Below, piece after piece: positions 1 through 4,606 of a stretch of 5,975 bases of DNA. Each line of letters opens with the position of its first letter. Position 1 is the stretch's first letter. The translations under genes and the position numbers were made by a program. Below the pieces are notes generated by a model. The model did not search any database. It was not told the DNA's origin and saw only the letters and a list, made by a program, of their open reading frames with translations. Origin of the DNA: Desulfuromonadales bacterium (lineage in GTDB: Bacteria > Desulfobacterota > Desulfuromonadia > Desulfuromonadales > UBA2294); the NCBI GenBank assembly GCA_030591795.1, contig JAUVAJ010000126.1:1-5975 (forward strand). Direction: 5' to 3'.

Positions 1-1
1 C

Positions 2-751
2 AGCCGGAATGACATTACCATCTTCATCTGGCAGCTCAGGCAGATGGAGCTGGTCAGCTACGATCTTATCTACCATTTCAGTCGTTACAACAACATCCGC
101 GATATCTTTGGGTGCGTGCTGCTCTATCGCTTCGGCGGTAAGTCGTTCGAGTACCTGAAGGAAGAGCTGGGGAAGTGTCGCATCGACAATAACGAGATCA
201 GAGCATGGCTGCTCGGGATCAGCAAGCGCCTCAACAAGTACGATACCTGTATCATGCGCAATGTGCCGTTCCAGGAGTATAAAGACGTCATGTTCCAGAG
301 TTACGGCCAGACGACTGACCGCACCATGATCTTCACCCTCGATCCCGACAACGGGAATTTCTTTACCACCGACCGGAAGCTCGCCGAACACCTCGACTTT
401 GTGCCCTACCTGGGTCGTGAAAAGGACGAGCTGCTGCGCGGTGAGCTGGTCGGAGATGTCAGGGAGGTCAGCAGCCCGATCTACCTGGGGGTATGGTCGA
501 CAAGAAGCCTTGAGGAATTGCACAACAAAATGAAGCAGATCCAACGAGGGGCCAGGCAGCTGTTGCTGATGGGGCTTGAAAAAGAGAAGCGCATCGCCTT
601 CTACAACACCACCTACAATACCTGTGAAAGCGAGATCGATACCTTGCAAACGATCACCCTCGGCGAGATGGCCAGACTGGATGAGGCGGACTTCGGTCGG
701 TACATCAGGTCGGCTGACAGTGAGATGAGTGGTCTGCTCCCCTTCGATTGA
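2..751 (+). CDS. Unrecognised protein, 3' part only (5' end outside window)
   Basis: The reading frame is open from the first complete codon (position 2) to the TGA at 749-751, giving at least 249 residues. The first Met codon (44-46) has no convincing Shine-Dalgarno sequence, and the frame continues upstream in protein-like sequence (SRNDITIFIWQLRQ), so the gene most likely starts outside the window. I do not recognise the family. The product looks soluble: it has no signal peptide in view and no membrane segment. It is rich in charged and aromatic residues, with a helical Lys/Arg/Glu-rich stretch (EELHNKMKQIQRGARQLLLM) near the C-terminus and an acidic tail ending LLPFD. No catalytic motif is obvious. 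It is followed by a repeat-rich spacer and then an unrelated RNase H operon, so its functional partners probably lie to the left. Coding status is well supported by length and composition; function is unknown. Confidence 0.75.
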   Translation, partial: SRNDITIFIWQLRQMELVSYDLIYHFSRYNNIRDIFGCVLLYRFGGKSFEYLKEELGKCRIDNNEIRAWLLGISKRLNKYDTCIMRNVPFQEYKDVMFQSYGQTTDRTMIFTLDPDNGNFFTTDRKLAEHLDFVPYLGREKDELLRGELVGDVREVSSPIYLGVWSTRSLEELHNKMKQIQRGARQLLLMGLEKEKRIAFYNTTYNTCESEIDTLQTITLGEMARLDEADFGRYIRSADSEMSGLLPFD

Positions 752-765
752 TTTCTGAAAACAGG

Positions 766-850
766 ACATTAAAGGGGGCAGACATGGACATTGGACAAAT
801 TGGCAGGACAAGATAAGGGGGCAGGCTACTTTTTGCCCTTTTATAATTAA
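766..850. repeat. Repeat-rich spacer with duplicated AAGGGGGCAG and a hairpin
   Basis: The decamer AAGGGGGCAG occurs at 772-781 and again at 815-824. Smaller words also recur (CAGGACA twice, GGACATT twice). The second decamer forms the left arm of a stem, 814-823 against 834-843 (TAAGGGGGCA / TGCCCTTTTA, including two G-U pairs in RNA), with a 10-nt loop. This is compatible with a REP-like or short mobile-element remnant. It resembles G-rich repeats found near IS200-like/RAYT elements, but no transposase is present here. It may also act as a weak terminator for the gene ending at 751. Confidence 0.45.
842..847 (+). promoter_or_regulatory. Possible -10 box (TATAAT) upstream of the RNase H gene
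   Basis: A perfect TATAAT lies 24 bp before the ATG at 872, immediately after the 814-843 hairpin. No acceptable -35 hexamer is seen at 16-18 bp (the 17-bp position reads GGGCAG). It is therefore a weak candidate promoter for the RNase H and transglycosylase unit. The region is AT-rich and chance occurrence is possible. Confidence 0.3.
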
Positions 851-871
851 TTCTGAGAATGCAAACTTACA

Positions 872-1360
872 ATGCATGAACTGACACTCTTTACCGATGG
901 CAGCGTCAACACCCAGTCGAAGGTTGGTTATGGCGCTTACCTTCTGGTCGCTGAACCCGACCTTCCTCTGGAGCAGTTACAGAGGCAAGTGCAAGTCAAA
1001 CGTTTTGAACCGACCTCGTCAACAAAACTTGAATTACAGACCTTGCTGTGGGCCCTGAACGAAATTCACCCATTGAACCGCCAGTTGATTATCTATACCG
1101 ATTCGCAAAACCTGGTCACCTTACCGGCCAGACGGGAACGGTTGGAGCAAAACGATTACCGTTCCAAACAAAACCGGCGCCTCAATAATTATCAGCTGTA
1201 TCAGGAGTTTTATCGACTGACCGATCAATTCGATTGCCGATTGGTGAAAGTGCGTGGCCATCAGGCCGCAAAACATAAAGATGAAATCGACAAGCTATTT
1301 ACCTTGGTCGATCGTGCTTCAAGACAGGCGCTACGAGAGGGAATTAGAACTAGATGCTGA
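872..1360 (+). CDS. RNase HI-type ribonuclease (RNase H family protein)
   Basis: This 162-residue protein has the type 1 RNase H fold signature. The first strand carries the catalytic Asp in FTDGS (D9), followed by Glu in TKLELQT (E54), Asp in YTDSQN (D77), the VRGH loop with the conserved His (H130), and a C-terminal Asp in TLVDRASRQAL (D147). The family cleaves the RNA strand of RNA/DNA hybrids in the cytoplasm using two metal ions. The length fits a stand-alone RNase HI (about 150-160 aa). The segment around residues 87-107 is unusually basic and polar (ARRERL, YRSKQNRRLNNY) and occupies the region where E. coli RNase HI has its basic handle, so it may be a variant substrate-binding element. 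The start at 872 begins directly before the first beta strand; the Shine-Dalgarno is weak. The stop codon overlaps the start of the next gene by 7 bp (ATGCTGA), implying co-transcription and probably translational coupling. RNase HI identity is confident; whether it is the cell's main enzyme is not known. Confidence 0.88.
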   Translation: MHELTLFTDGSVNTQSKVGYGAYLLVAEPDLPLEQLQRQVQVKRFEPTSSTKLELQTLLWALNEIHPLNRQLIIYTDSQNLVTLPARRERLEQNDYRSKQNRRLNNYQLYQEFYRLTDQFDCRLVKVRGHQAAKHKDEIDKLFTLVDRASRQALREGIRTRC

Positions 1361-2364
1361 ATCTGACAATCGTGAACAATTTATCCCTGAAGAAAATTAG
1401 TAGATGTTTTTTACTGCTGATATCTCTCTTTCTATTGCTTTCGCAAACTGCTTTGGCAAAAGAGAACCCCCAGGATTTTGCAACCTGGCTCGATCTGCTA
1501 CGCAAAGACGCTCTAGCCGCCGGGATTTCGCAAAAGACTCTGGATGAGGCTCTGGCAGATCTCAAAGCACCAGAGCCGCGGGTAATCGAGAGCTATAAAA
1601 AGCAGCCGGAGAGGACAGCGACGCTACAGAATTATGTTGATAATCGGGTCACCGCGCTACGTATTGATGAAGGCCGAGTGATGCTTGAGCGCTACGCAAC
1701 GGAGTTGGACCGGATTGAACGGCAATACCGGGTGCAGAAGCGCTTCATCGTGGCGCTGTGGGGGCTTGAGAGCAGTTATGGCAGGAACGCCGGGAAGCGA
1801 CCGGTTATCCAGTCTCTGGCAACTCTGGCTTACAAGAAACGGCGCACGCATTACTTTCGCAAGGAGCTGATCGAGGCGCTGAAGATCCTTGATGCTGGCC
1901 ATGTTACTTTGGCCGACATGAATGGTTCCTGGGCTGGGGCGATGGGGCCTTTCCAGTTTATGCCATCCTCCTACATACACTATGCTGTTGATGGTGATGG
2001 CGACGGCCGCATCGATATCTGGGGATCGGTCCCCGATGCGCTGGCCTCGGCGGCTAATTACCTGAAAAAAGCCCGCTGGAAGTATGATCAAACCTGGGGA
2101 CGGCGCGTCAAACTGCCCGAAAATTTTGATACGTCACAGAGCGGTCTGGATAACCGGTTGCCGTTGCCACACTGGCAGGAGATAGGAGTGCGACGAACTA
2201 ACGGCCAACCGTTGCCGCAACGTAACCTGAAAGCTGCGTTGATTATTCCCGACGGCAAAGCCGGACCGGCCTACTTGGTATACTACAATTTCAAATCGCT
2301 GCGGCGTTGGAACAAATCTAATTCCTTTGCGGTGACAGTCGGGACCCTTGCCGACAGTTTTTAA
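1354..2364 (+). CDS. Secreted lytic murein transglycosylase (MltB-like, GH103 / SLT_2)
   Basis: This 336-residue protein belongs to the MltB/Slt35 family, which cleaves the MurNAc-GlcNAc bond of peptidoglycan to leave a 1,6-anhydro-MurNAc end. Residues 1-35 form a Sec signal peptide: basic residues, the hydrophobic run FLLLISLFLLL, then QTALA before KE. There is no lipobox at the cleavage site, so unlike E. coli MltB it should be a soluble periplasmic enzyme. The catalytic Glu is E139 in ALWGLESSYGR. The family motif WAGAMGPFQFMPSSY spans 193-207. Residues 213-223 (DGDGDGRIDIW) match the EF-hand-like calcium loop described in Slt35. The C-terminus carries the usual GRRVKLPENF and AYLVYYNFKSLRRWN segments; no peptidoglycan-binding repeat follows. 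The start ATG overlaps the preceding RNase H stop, with GAGAGG (1335-1340) as a rather distant ribosome site. The gene pairing with RNase H is probably operonic rather than functional. Confidence 0.92.
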   Translation: MLNLTIVNNLSLKKISRCFLLLISLFLLLSQTALAKENPQDFATWLDLLRKDALAAGISQKTLDEALADLKAPEPRVIESYKKQPERTATLQNYVDNRVTALRIDEGRVMLERYATELDRIERQYRVQKRFIVALWGLESSYGRNAGKRPVIQSLATLAYKKRRTHYFRKELIEALKILDAGHVTLADMNGSWAGAMGPFQFMPSSYIHYAVDGDGDGRIDIWGSVPDALASAANYLKKARWKYDQTWGRRVKLPENFDTSQSGLDNRLPLPHWQEIGVRRTNGQPLPQRNLKAALIIPDGKAGPAYLVYYNFKSLRRWNKSNSFAVTVGTLADSF

Positions 2365-2365
2365 C

Positions 2366-2384
2366 GGGCCGAGCCCAATCTTTT
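2366..2384 (+). terminator. Weak candidate terminator after the transglycosylase gene
   Basis: A GGGC-CGA-GCCC hairpin (2366-2376) begins right after the stop codon and is followed by AATCTTTT. The stem is only four base pairs and the T tract is interrupted, so termination here is doubtful. Confidence 0.25.
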
Positions 2385-2450
2385 ACTGATTTGATGTTGG
2401 CGATGTAACGAACCGGGAACAGCAAACGGCGCACCTACGGCAAAAGATGT

Positions 2451-2487
2451 TTGTTTAAAATAAGGGTGAATGGTAAATTGTTTAACC
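2451..2487 (+). promoter_or_regulatory. Candidate sigma70 promoter with overlapping dyad for the HEPN/MNT module
   Basis: TTGTTT (2451-2456) and TAAATT (2474-2479) are separated by exactly 17 bp. The -10 box lies inside an imperfect dyad, 2472-2487 (GGTAAA / TTAACC arms, one mismatched pair). This is where a TA system could bind its own repressor complex, although HEPN/MNT autoregulation is not shown here. The downstream ribosome site GAAGGA (2511-2516) sits 8 nt before the ATG at 2525. Confidence 0.45.
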
Positions 2488-2524
2488 GTGAACAAAAATC
2501 GATCTTCATTGAAGGAATATTGTT

Positions 2525-2953
2525 ATGACTGAAGATATTCGCTGGAAACAACGCTTCGATAATTTCAAACGCTCATTGAATCAGCTCGACGCTGCAATGG
2601 TTCTAGTCGCGGAACGCGATCTTAGTGAGTTGGAGAAACAGGGTGTTATTCAGGCATTTGAATACAACTACGAGCTTGCCTGGAATGTTATCAAGGACTT
2701 CTTCGAGTATCAGGGCGGAGAAGGAGTTTTGAGCATTATTGGGAGTCGTGATGCTTTCAGGCTCGCTTTTAAGAACGGGTTGATCGCAAATGGTGATGCG
2801 TGGATGGATATGATCAAGAGCCGTCAACTCACATCTCATACCTACGATGAAAAAGTCTCTGCCAAGGTTTTTGAGGATATTGTAAAAAAATACTACCCCG
2901 AATTTGTTGCACTAAAATCAACTTTGACTCAGCGTCTGGATTTAAATGACTGA
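2525..2953 (+). CDS. hepT: HEPN-domain toxin / nucleotidyltransferase substrate-binding protein (HI0074 family)
   Basis: This 142-residue, all-helical protein matches the HI0074-type HEPN family: an N-terminal IRWKQRFDNFKRSL helix, the conserved FEYNYELAWNVIKDFF helix (45-60), the GSRDAFR turn (73-79), and a C-terminal KYYPEF segment. The HEPN ribonuclease motif is present as R100-x4-H105-x-Y107 (RQLTSHTY). That is the exact RX4HXY pattern of characterised HepT toxins, where Arg and His act in RNA cleavage and the Tyr is the residue AMPylated by the partner. The residue after Arg is Gln, whereas relatives often have Asn. The ribosome site GAAGGA is well placed. The frame overlaps the next gene by 8 bp (ATGACTGA), giving toxin-first order and tight translational coupling. 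By analogy, the product should form a dimer and be an RNA-cutting toxin silenced by the downstream nucleotidyltransferase. Family assignment is strong; toxicity is inferred. Confidence 0.9.
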   Translation: MTEDIRWKQRFDNFKRSLNQLDAAMVLVAERDLSELEKQGVIQAFEYNYELAWNVIKDFFEYQGGEGVLSIIGSRDAFRLAFKNGLIANGDAWMDMIKSRQLTSHTYDEKVSAKVFEDIVKKYYPEFVALKSTLTQRLDLND

Positions 2954-3263
2954 GCAATACGGCCTGAAACTAGATGTGGTTGAAAAGATTCAAACTGTTT
3001 TAGCCCGGTTTGAGTCGATTGATACCGCAATCATTTACGGTTCCCGCGCCAAAGGGAACTACAAGCACGGTTCCGACATCGACTTAACCTTAAAAGTCAA
3101 AAAGGACTCCCCGAGTTCTCTTTTATTTGATGTTTCAGGTGCCATCGACGACCTCAACCTGATCTACTCTTGCGACATCTCCCTGTACCATCAAATCGAC
3201 AACGAAAACCTCATCGACCATATCAACCGGGTTGGAATCGAGTTCTATAGCGGTGTAGGTTAA
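2946..3263 (+). CDS. mntA: Minimal nucleotidyltransferase antitoxin (MNT, HI0073 family)
   Basis: This 105-residue protein is a single minimal nucleotidyltransferase domain of the DNA polymerase beta superfamily. The defining motif GSX10DXD is intact: IIYGSRAKG gives G32-S33, and GSDIDL gives D44 and D46. A third acidic residue, D77 in SCDISLY, fits the remaining metal ligand, so catalysis should be possible. In characterised HepT/MntA pairs this enzyme transfers AMP units onto the Tyr of the HEPN toxin motif and so neutralises it; that Tyr is present in the partner here (Y107). The gene starts inside the end of the HEPN gene, which favours stoichiometric co-translation. The protein ends shortly after the family-typical VGIEFYSG segment, so it appears full length. 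No clear terminator follows. An alternative role outside toxin-antitoxin function cannot be excluded from sequence alone. Confidence 0.9.
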   Translation: MTEQYGLKLDVVEKIQTVLARFESIDTAIIYGSRAKGNYKHGSDIDLTLKVKKDSPSSLLFDVSGAIDDLNLIYSCDISLYHQIDNENLIDHINRVGIEFYSGVG

Positions 3264-3378
3264 CGGGGCTTGCAAAGTTGCAAACTTTAGAGAATGAAGT
3301 GTTCAACCTGACATTTACATTATGCTCTTCAACTCTGACTGACCTGCCGCTTAGGAGGCGGTTGCTCTTCACTAGAGT

Positions 3379-3407
3379 GTTAGCTTCCCAAGCTGAAGGT
3401 CGCTAAC
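3379..3407. repeat. Small inverted repeats GTTAGC/GCTAAC and AGCTT/AAGCT
   Basis: GTTAGC (3379-3384) is the reverse complement of GCTAAC (3402-3407). An alternative tight hairpin, AGCTT-CCC-AAGCT (3382-3394), uses part of the same left arm. No T tract follows, so this is not a terminator. Function unknown. Confidence 0.35.
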
Positions 3408-3437
3408 TTCATGAAAAATTACAGGATAACTTTGGTG

Positions 3438-3510
3438 ATTTCAACTGGTTACAATTGTTGTCATCAATCAAAGTTGAAATAATTAAAAAAGAACGCAAAA
3501 ATAACCAGTT
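3438..3510. repeat. Interlocking inverted repeats upstream of the candidate RNA
   Basis: There are two perfect 9-bp inverted pairs. ATTTCAACT (3438-3446) pairs with AGTTGAAAT (3472-3480), and AACTGGTTA (3443-3451) pairs with TAACCAGTT (3502-3510). The two left arms overlap, so the structures are mutually exclusive. Such a nested pattern could be a switchable RNA fold, a protein-binding site just upstream of the 3518 promoter, or the end of a small mobile element. Confidence 0.45.
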
Positions 3511-3517
3511 ACACCGC

Positions 3518-3545
3518 TTGACATCCATCCAGATAGAGGTAAAGT
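3518..3545 (+). promoter_or_regulatory. Candidate sigma70 promoter for the structured RNA
   Basis: There is a perfect -35 hexamer, TTGACA (3518-3523), a 16-bp spacer, and TAAAGT (3540-3545, four of six matches to TATAAT). The expected start of transcription is about 3551-3553. It points at the hairpin-rich segment ending in the 3647-3679 terminator and not at any open reading frame. Confidence 0.5.
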
Positions 3546-3551
3546 AATAAC

Positions 3552-3679
3552 AAGAAGGCCTCGTTAGTTGAACAAAACATTCTGGTGTTGAGCAAAGCCC
3601 AGAATGGATGTCAGCAACGAGGTCTTTGAATTTGTACAAACTCATACGGGGAGACTCAATTAAGAGTCTCCCCGTTTTT
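3552..3679 (+). ncRNA. Candidate structured small RNA (about 128 nt), family not recognised
   Basis: The transcript predicted from the 3518 promoter would begin with a long stem-loop. GAAGGCCTCGTT (3554-3565) pairs along all 12 positions with AACGAGGTCTTT (3616-3627), including two G-U wobbles. Nested inside is an 8-bp helix, CATTCTGG (3578-3585) with CCAGAATG (3599-3606), capped by a 13-nt loop. A single-stranded AU-rich linker (3628-3646) leads into a perfect 11-bp terminator hairpin with a U tract. Promoter, closed structure, terminator and absence of an ORF make the segment look like an independent small-RNA gene. I do not recognise it as tmRNA, 6S, RNase P, SRP or a riboswitch. It lies downstream of the HEPN/MNT module on the same strand and 268 nt before the outer-membrane gene, so it could be a trans-acting regulator or part of an uncharacterised element. 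Structure is seen in the sequence; expression and function are inferred. Confidence 0.5.
3647..3679 (+). terminator. Strong intrinsic terminator
   Basis: CGGGGAGACTC (3647-3657) pairs perfectly with GAGTCTCCCCG (3664-3674) around an AATTAA loop and is followed directly by TTTTT (3675-3679). An 11-bp GC-rich stem with an immediate T tract is a textbook Rho-independent terminator for plus-strand transcription. It is 384 bp past the end of the MNT gene with another promoter in between, which argues that it ends a separate RNA. Confidence 0.9.
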
Positions 3680-3712
3680 ACTTTTAGCTTCAACCGCATC
3701 GTGATTGCCTGC

Positions 3713-3811
3713 TCACCAACAATTTGTCTCGAAAATCTCATTCATCGTGTCGCGGTTGATCTCGAGCAGTATTGTTTCACCACGACAGTTTCCGGGAGTT
3801 ACTGGAACAGT
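3713..3811 (-). pseudogene. Relic fragment of a cNMP-binding-domain gene
   Basis: On the reverse strand this segment reads GNCRGETILLEINRDTM followed by NEIFETN and then a stop at 3715-3713. It matches residues 97-120 of the intact cNMP-fold protein encoded at 4607-5083 (GHCRGETTLLEIDRDKM, TEIFETN). At the DNA level 3721-3795 aligns ungapped with 4723-4797 at 63 of 75 positions by hand count. Upstream in the relic frame the similarity fades within a few codons and an in-frame TGA follows. Downstream the sequence turns into CW and a stop. It therefore keeps only about 25-35 codons of a protein of about 158 residues: the last strands of the beta roll and the start of the C-helix. The bordering sequence shows no other matching part. 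It lies head-to-tail with the intact copy, which points to an old tandem duplication followed by deletion. Confidence 0.75.
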
Positions 3812-3876
3812 AACGCATCAACTTTCGTGTAAACAACGAACTTAATAGAGCTGTCTGCTCCATAACCTCCATTCGG

Positions 3877-3904
3877 TTGATAATACTTCTCCAACTGCTA
3901 GGAT
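3877..3904 (+). promoter_or_regulatory. Candidate extended -10 promoter of the outer-membrane gene
   Basis: TTGATA (3877-3882), a 16-bp spacer and TAGGAT (3899-3904), preceded by TGC, give an extended -10 (TGNTAGGAT). Transcription would start near 3911, leaving a leader of about 36 nt before the ATG at 3947. Confidence 0.55.
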
Positions 3905-3946
3905 TATATTTCAGTACCGATAACTCTCAACAGTATGGAGGTAGTC

Positions 3947-4492
3947 ATGAAGAAGTTAGTAATCAGCCTGAGTGTATTGTTCATCACATTCTGCTCATTC
4001 CCGGCATTTGCCCTGGGACCACTATACATTGGCGCCAATTACTCCGGGGTTTTCGTCGCAGCAGATAATGCCGGTGCTCCCGACTCGTTTAACATGGATG
4101 TGGTTATGTTAAATGCAGGCTTCTACTTGATAGACATTCTGGCTGTTGAGGGGAGAGTCGGTTTCGGTGTTAAAGATGATTCGGTCAATACAATCAGCGG
4201 TGAGGCTAATTATATCTATGGACTCTACCTGCGGGGTGAATTGCCTCTGGGTATGTTCAGACCCTATGCGGTTGCTGGTTACTCAAAGGCTGAGTTTGCA
4301 TACGACTCAGGGAGCACTTTGACAGAAGACGATGCCGGCTTGTCGTACGGCCTCGGCGTTGATCTCAGGATTGGTGACCACTTAGGAATTAACCTTGAGT
4401 ATATGCGGTTGATGGAGTTTGAAAATGCCCTGGGGACAGCGTCGGACATCAATATTGATGCTCTATCTCTTGGCTTGAAAATCTATTTTTAA
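3947..4492 (+). CDS. Small outer-membrane beta-barrel protein (OmpA-like barrel / porin family)
   Basis: The start at 3947 is chosen over the upstream in-frame ATG (3935) because GGAGGT (3937-3942) is then a Shine-Dalgarno with proper, if short, spacing, and because it opens directly into a signal peptide. The 181-residue precursor begins MKKLVISLSVLFITF and continues to FPAFA, with cleavage predicted after residue 22. The mature chain of about 159 residues alternates amphipathic strands such as PLYIGANYSGVF, AVEGRVGFGV, YIYGLYLRGEL, RPYAVAGYSKAEF, AGLSYGLGVDLRIG, LGINLEYMRL and SLGLKIYF. The C-terminal Phe is the signal recognised by the BAM insertion machinery. The length fits an eight-stranded barrel lying in the outer membrane, with no periplasmic OmpA C-domain. 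The specific role is unknown; small barrels of this type are structural, adhesive or resistance proteins. It has its own promoter and appears monocistronic. Family-level call is secure, function is not. Confidence 0.85.
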   Translation: MKKLVISLSVLFITFCSFPAFALGPLYIGANYSGVFVAADNAGAPDSFNMDVVMLNAGFYLIDILAVEGRVGFGVKDDSVNTISGEANYIYGLYLRGELPLGMFRPYAVAGYSKAEFAYDSGSTLTEDDAGLSYGLGVDLRIGDHLGINLEYMRLMEFENALGTASDINIDALSLGLKIYF

Positions 4493-4546
4493 TCGAAAGT
4501 TTGGTCAAATTACCCACAACTTGCTGCGGGGTAGAGAAAAACCAAC

Positions 4547-4592
4547 GGGTCAACCCTTGAGCTAATATTTGTCCCGTGTCAAGGGCTGACCC
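4547..4592. repeat. 14-bp inverted repeat between convergent genes (bidirectional terminator or REP-like)
   Basis: GGGTCAACCCTTGA (4547-4560) and TCAAGGGCTGACCC (4579-4592) are complementary at 13 of 14 positions around an 18-nt spacer. A second small pair, ACGGG (4545-4549) and CCCGT (4573-4577), could form instead. It sits in the 114-bp gap between the ends of two convergent genes, where a bidirectional terminator would be expected, but there is no T tract on either side. The motif could equally be a dispersed palindromic repeat. Confidence 0.6.
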
Positions 4593-4606
4593 TGATTTAC
4601 TAACAT

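Larger units (their letters stand above)
3264..3946. other. 683-bp region without an intact gene: repeats, candidate small RNA, gene relic
   Basis: No convincing protein-coding gene is seen on either strand. The short open frames here lack ribosome sites and recognisable protein composition. From left to right the region holds a small AAAGTT-GCA-AACTTT hairpin (3274-3288), a direct repeat TGCTCTTCA (3323-3331 and 3363-3371), inverted repeats (3379-3407, 3438-3510), a promoter and structured RNA with terminator (3518-3679), a reverse-strand gene relic (about 3713-3811), and the promoter of the next gene (3877-3904). The mixture suggests an accessory or rearranged junction. Confidence 0.6.

Noticed and set aside
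1657..2091. 144-codon reverse-strand open frame inside the transglycosylase gene
   Set aside because: It lies antisense to a gene with clear catalytic motifs, has low-complexity, non-protein-like composition and no ribosome site.
3559..3622. Integron attC site or similar recombination site suggested by the CCTCGTT/AACGAGG arms
   Set aside because: The arms do not match the RYYYAAC / GTTRRRY core sites, and no integrase or cassette structure is present.
3409..3741. 110-codon reverse-strand open frame
   Set aside because: It runs antisense through the candidate RNA and its terminator hairpin, has no ribosome site and no recognisable protein features; it only grazes the relic, in another frame.
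3608..3832. 74-codon forward open frame
   Set aside because: It spans the terminator hairpin and reads the antisense of the relic gene, with no ribosome site.
3935..3946. Upstream ATG (3935) as the start of the outer-membrane gene
   Set aside because: This ATG overlaps the GGAGGT ribosome site; the ATG at 3947 gives proper spacing and a standard signal peptide.
3264..3946. CRISPR array
   Set aside because: Repeats here are short, occur only twice and are mostly inverted; no regular repeat-spacer spacing exists.
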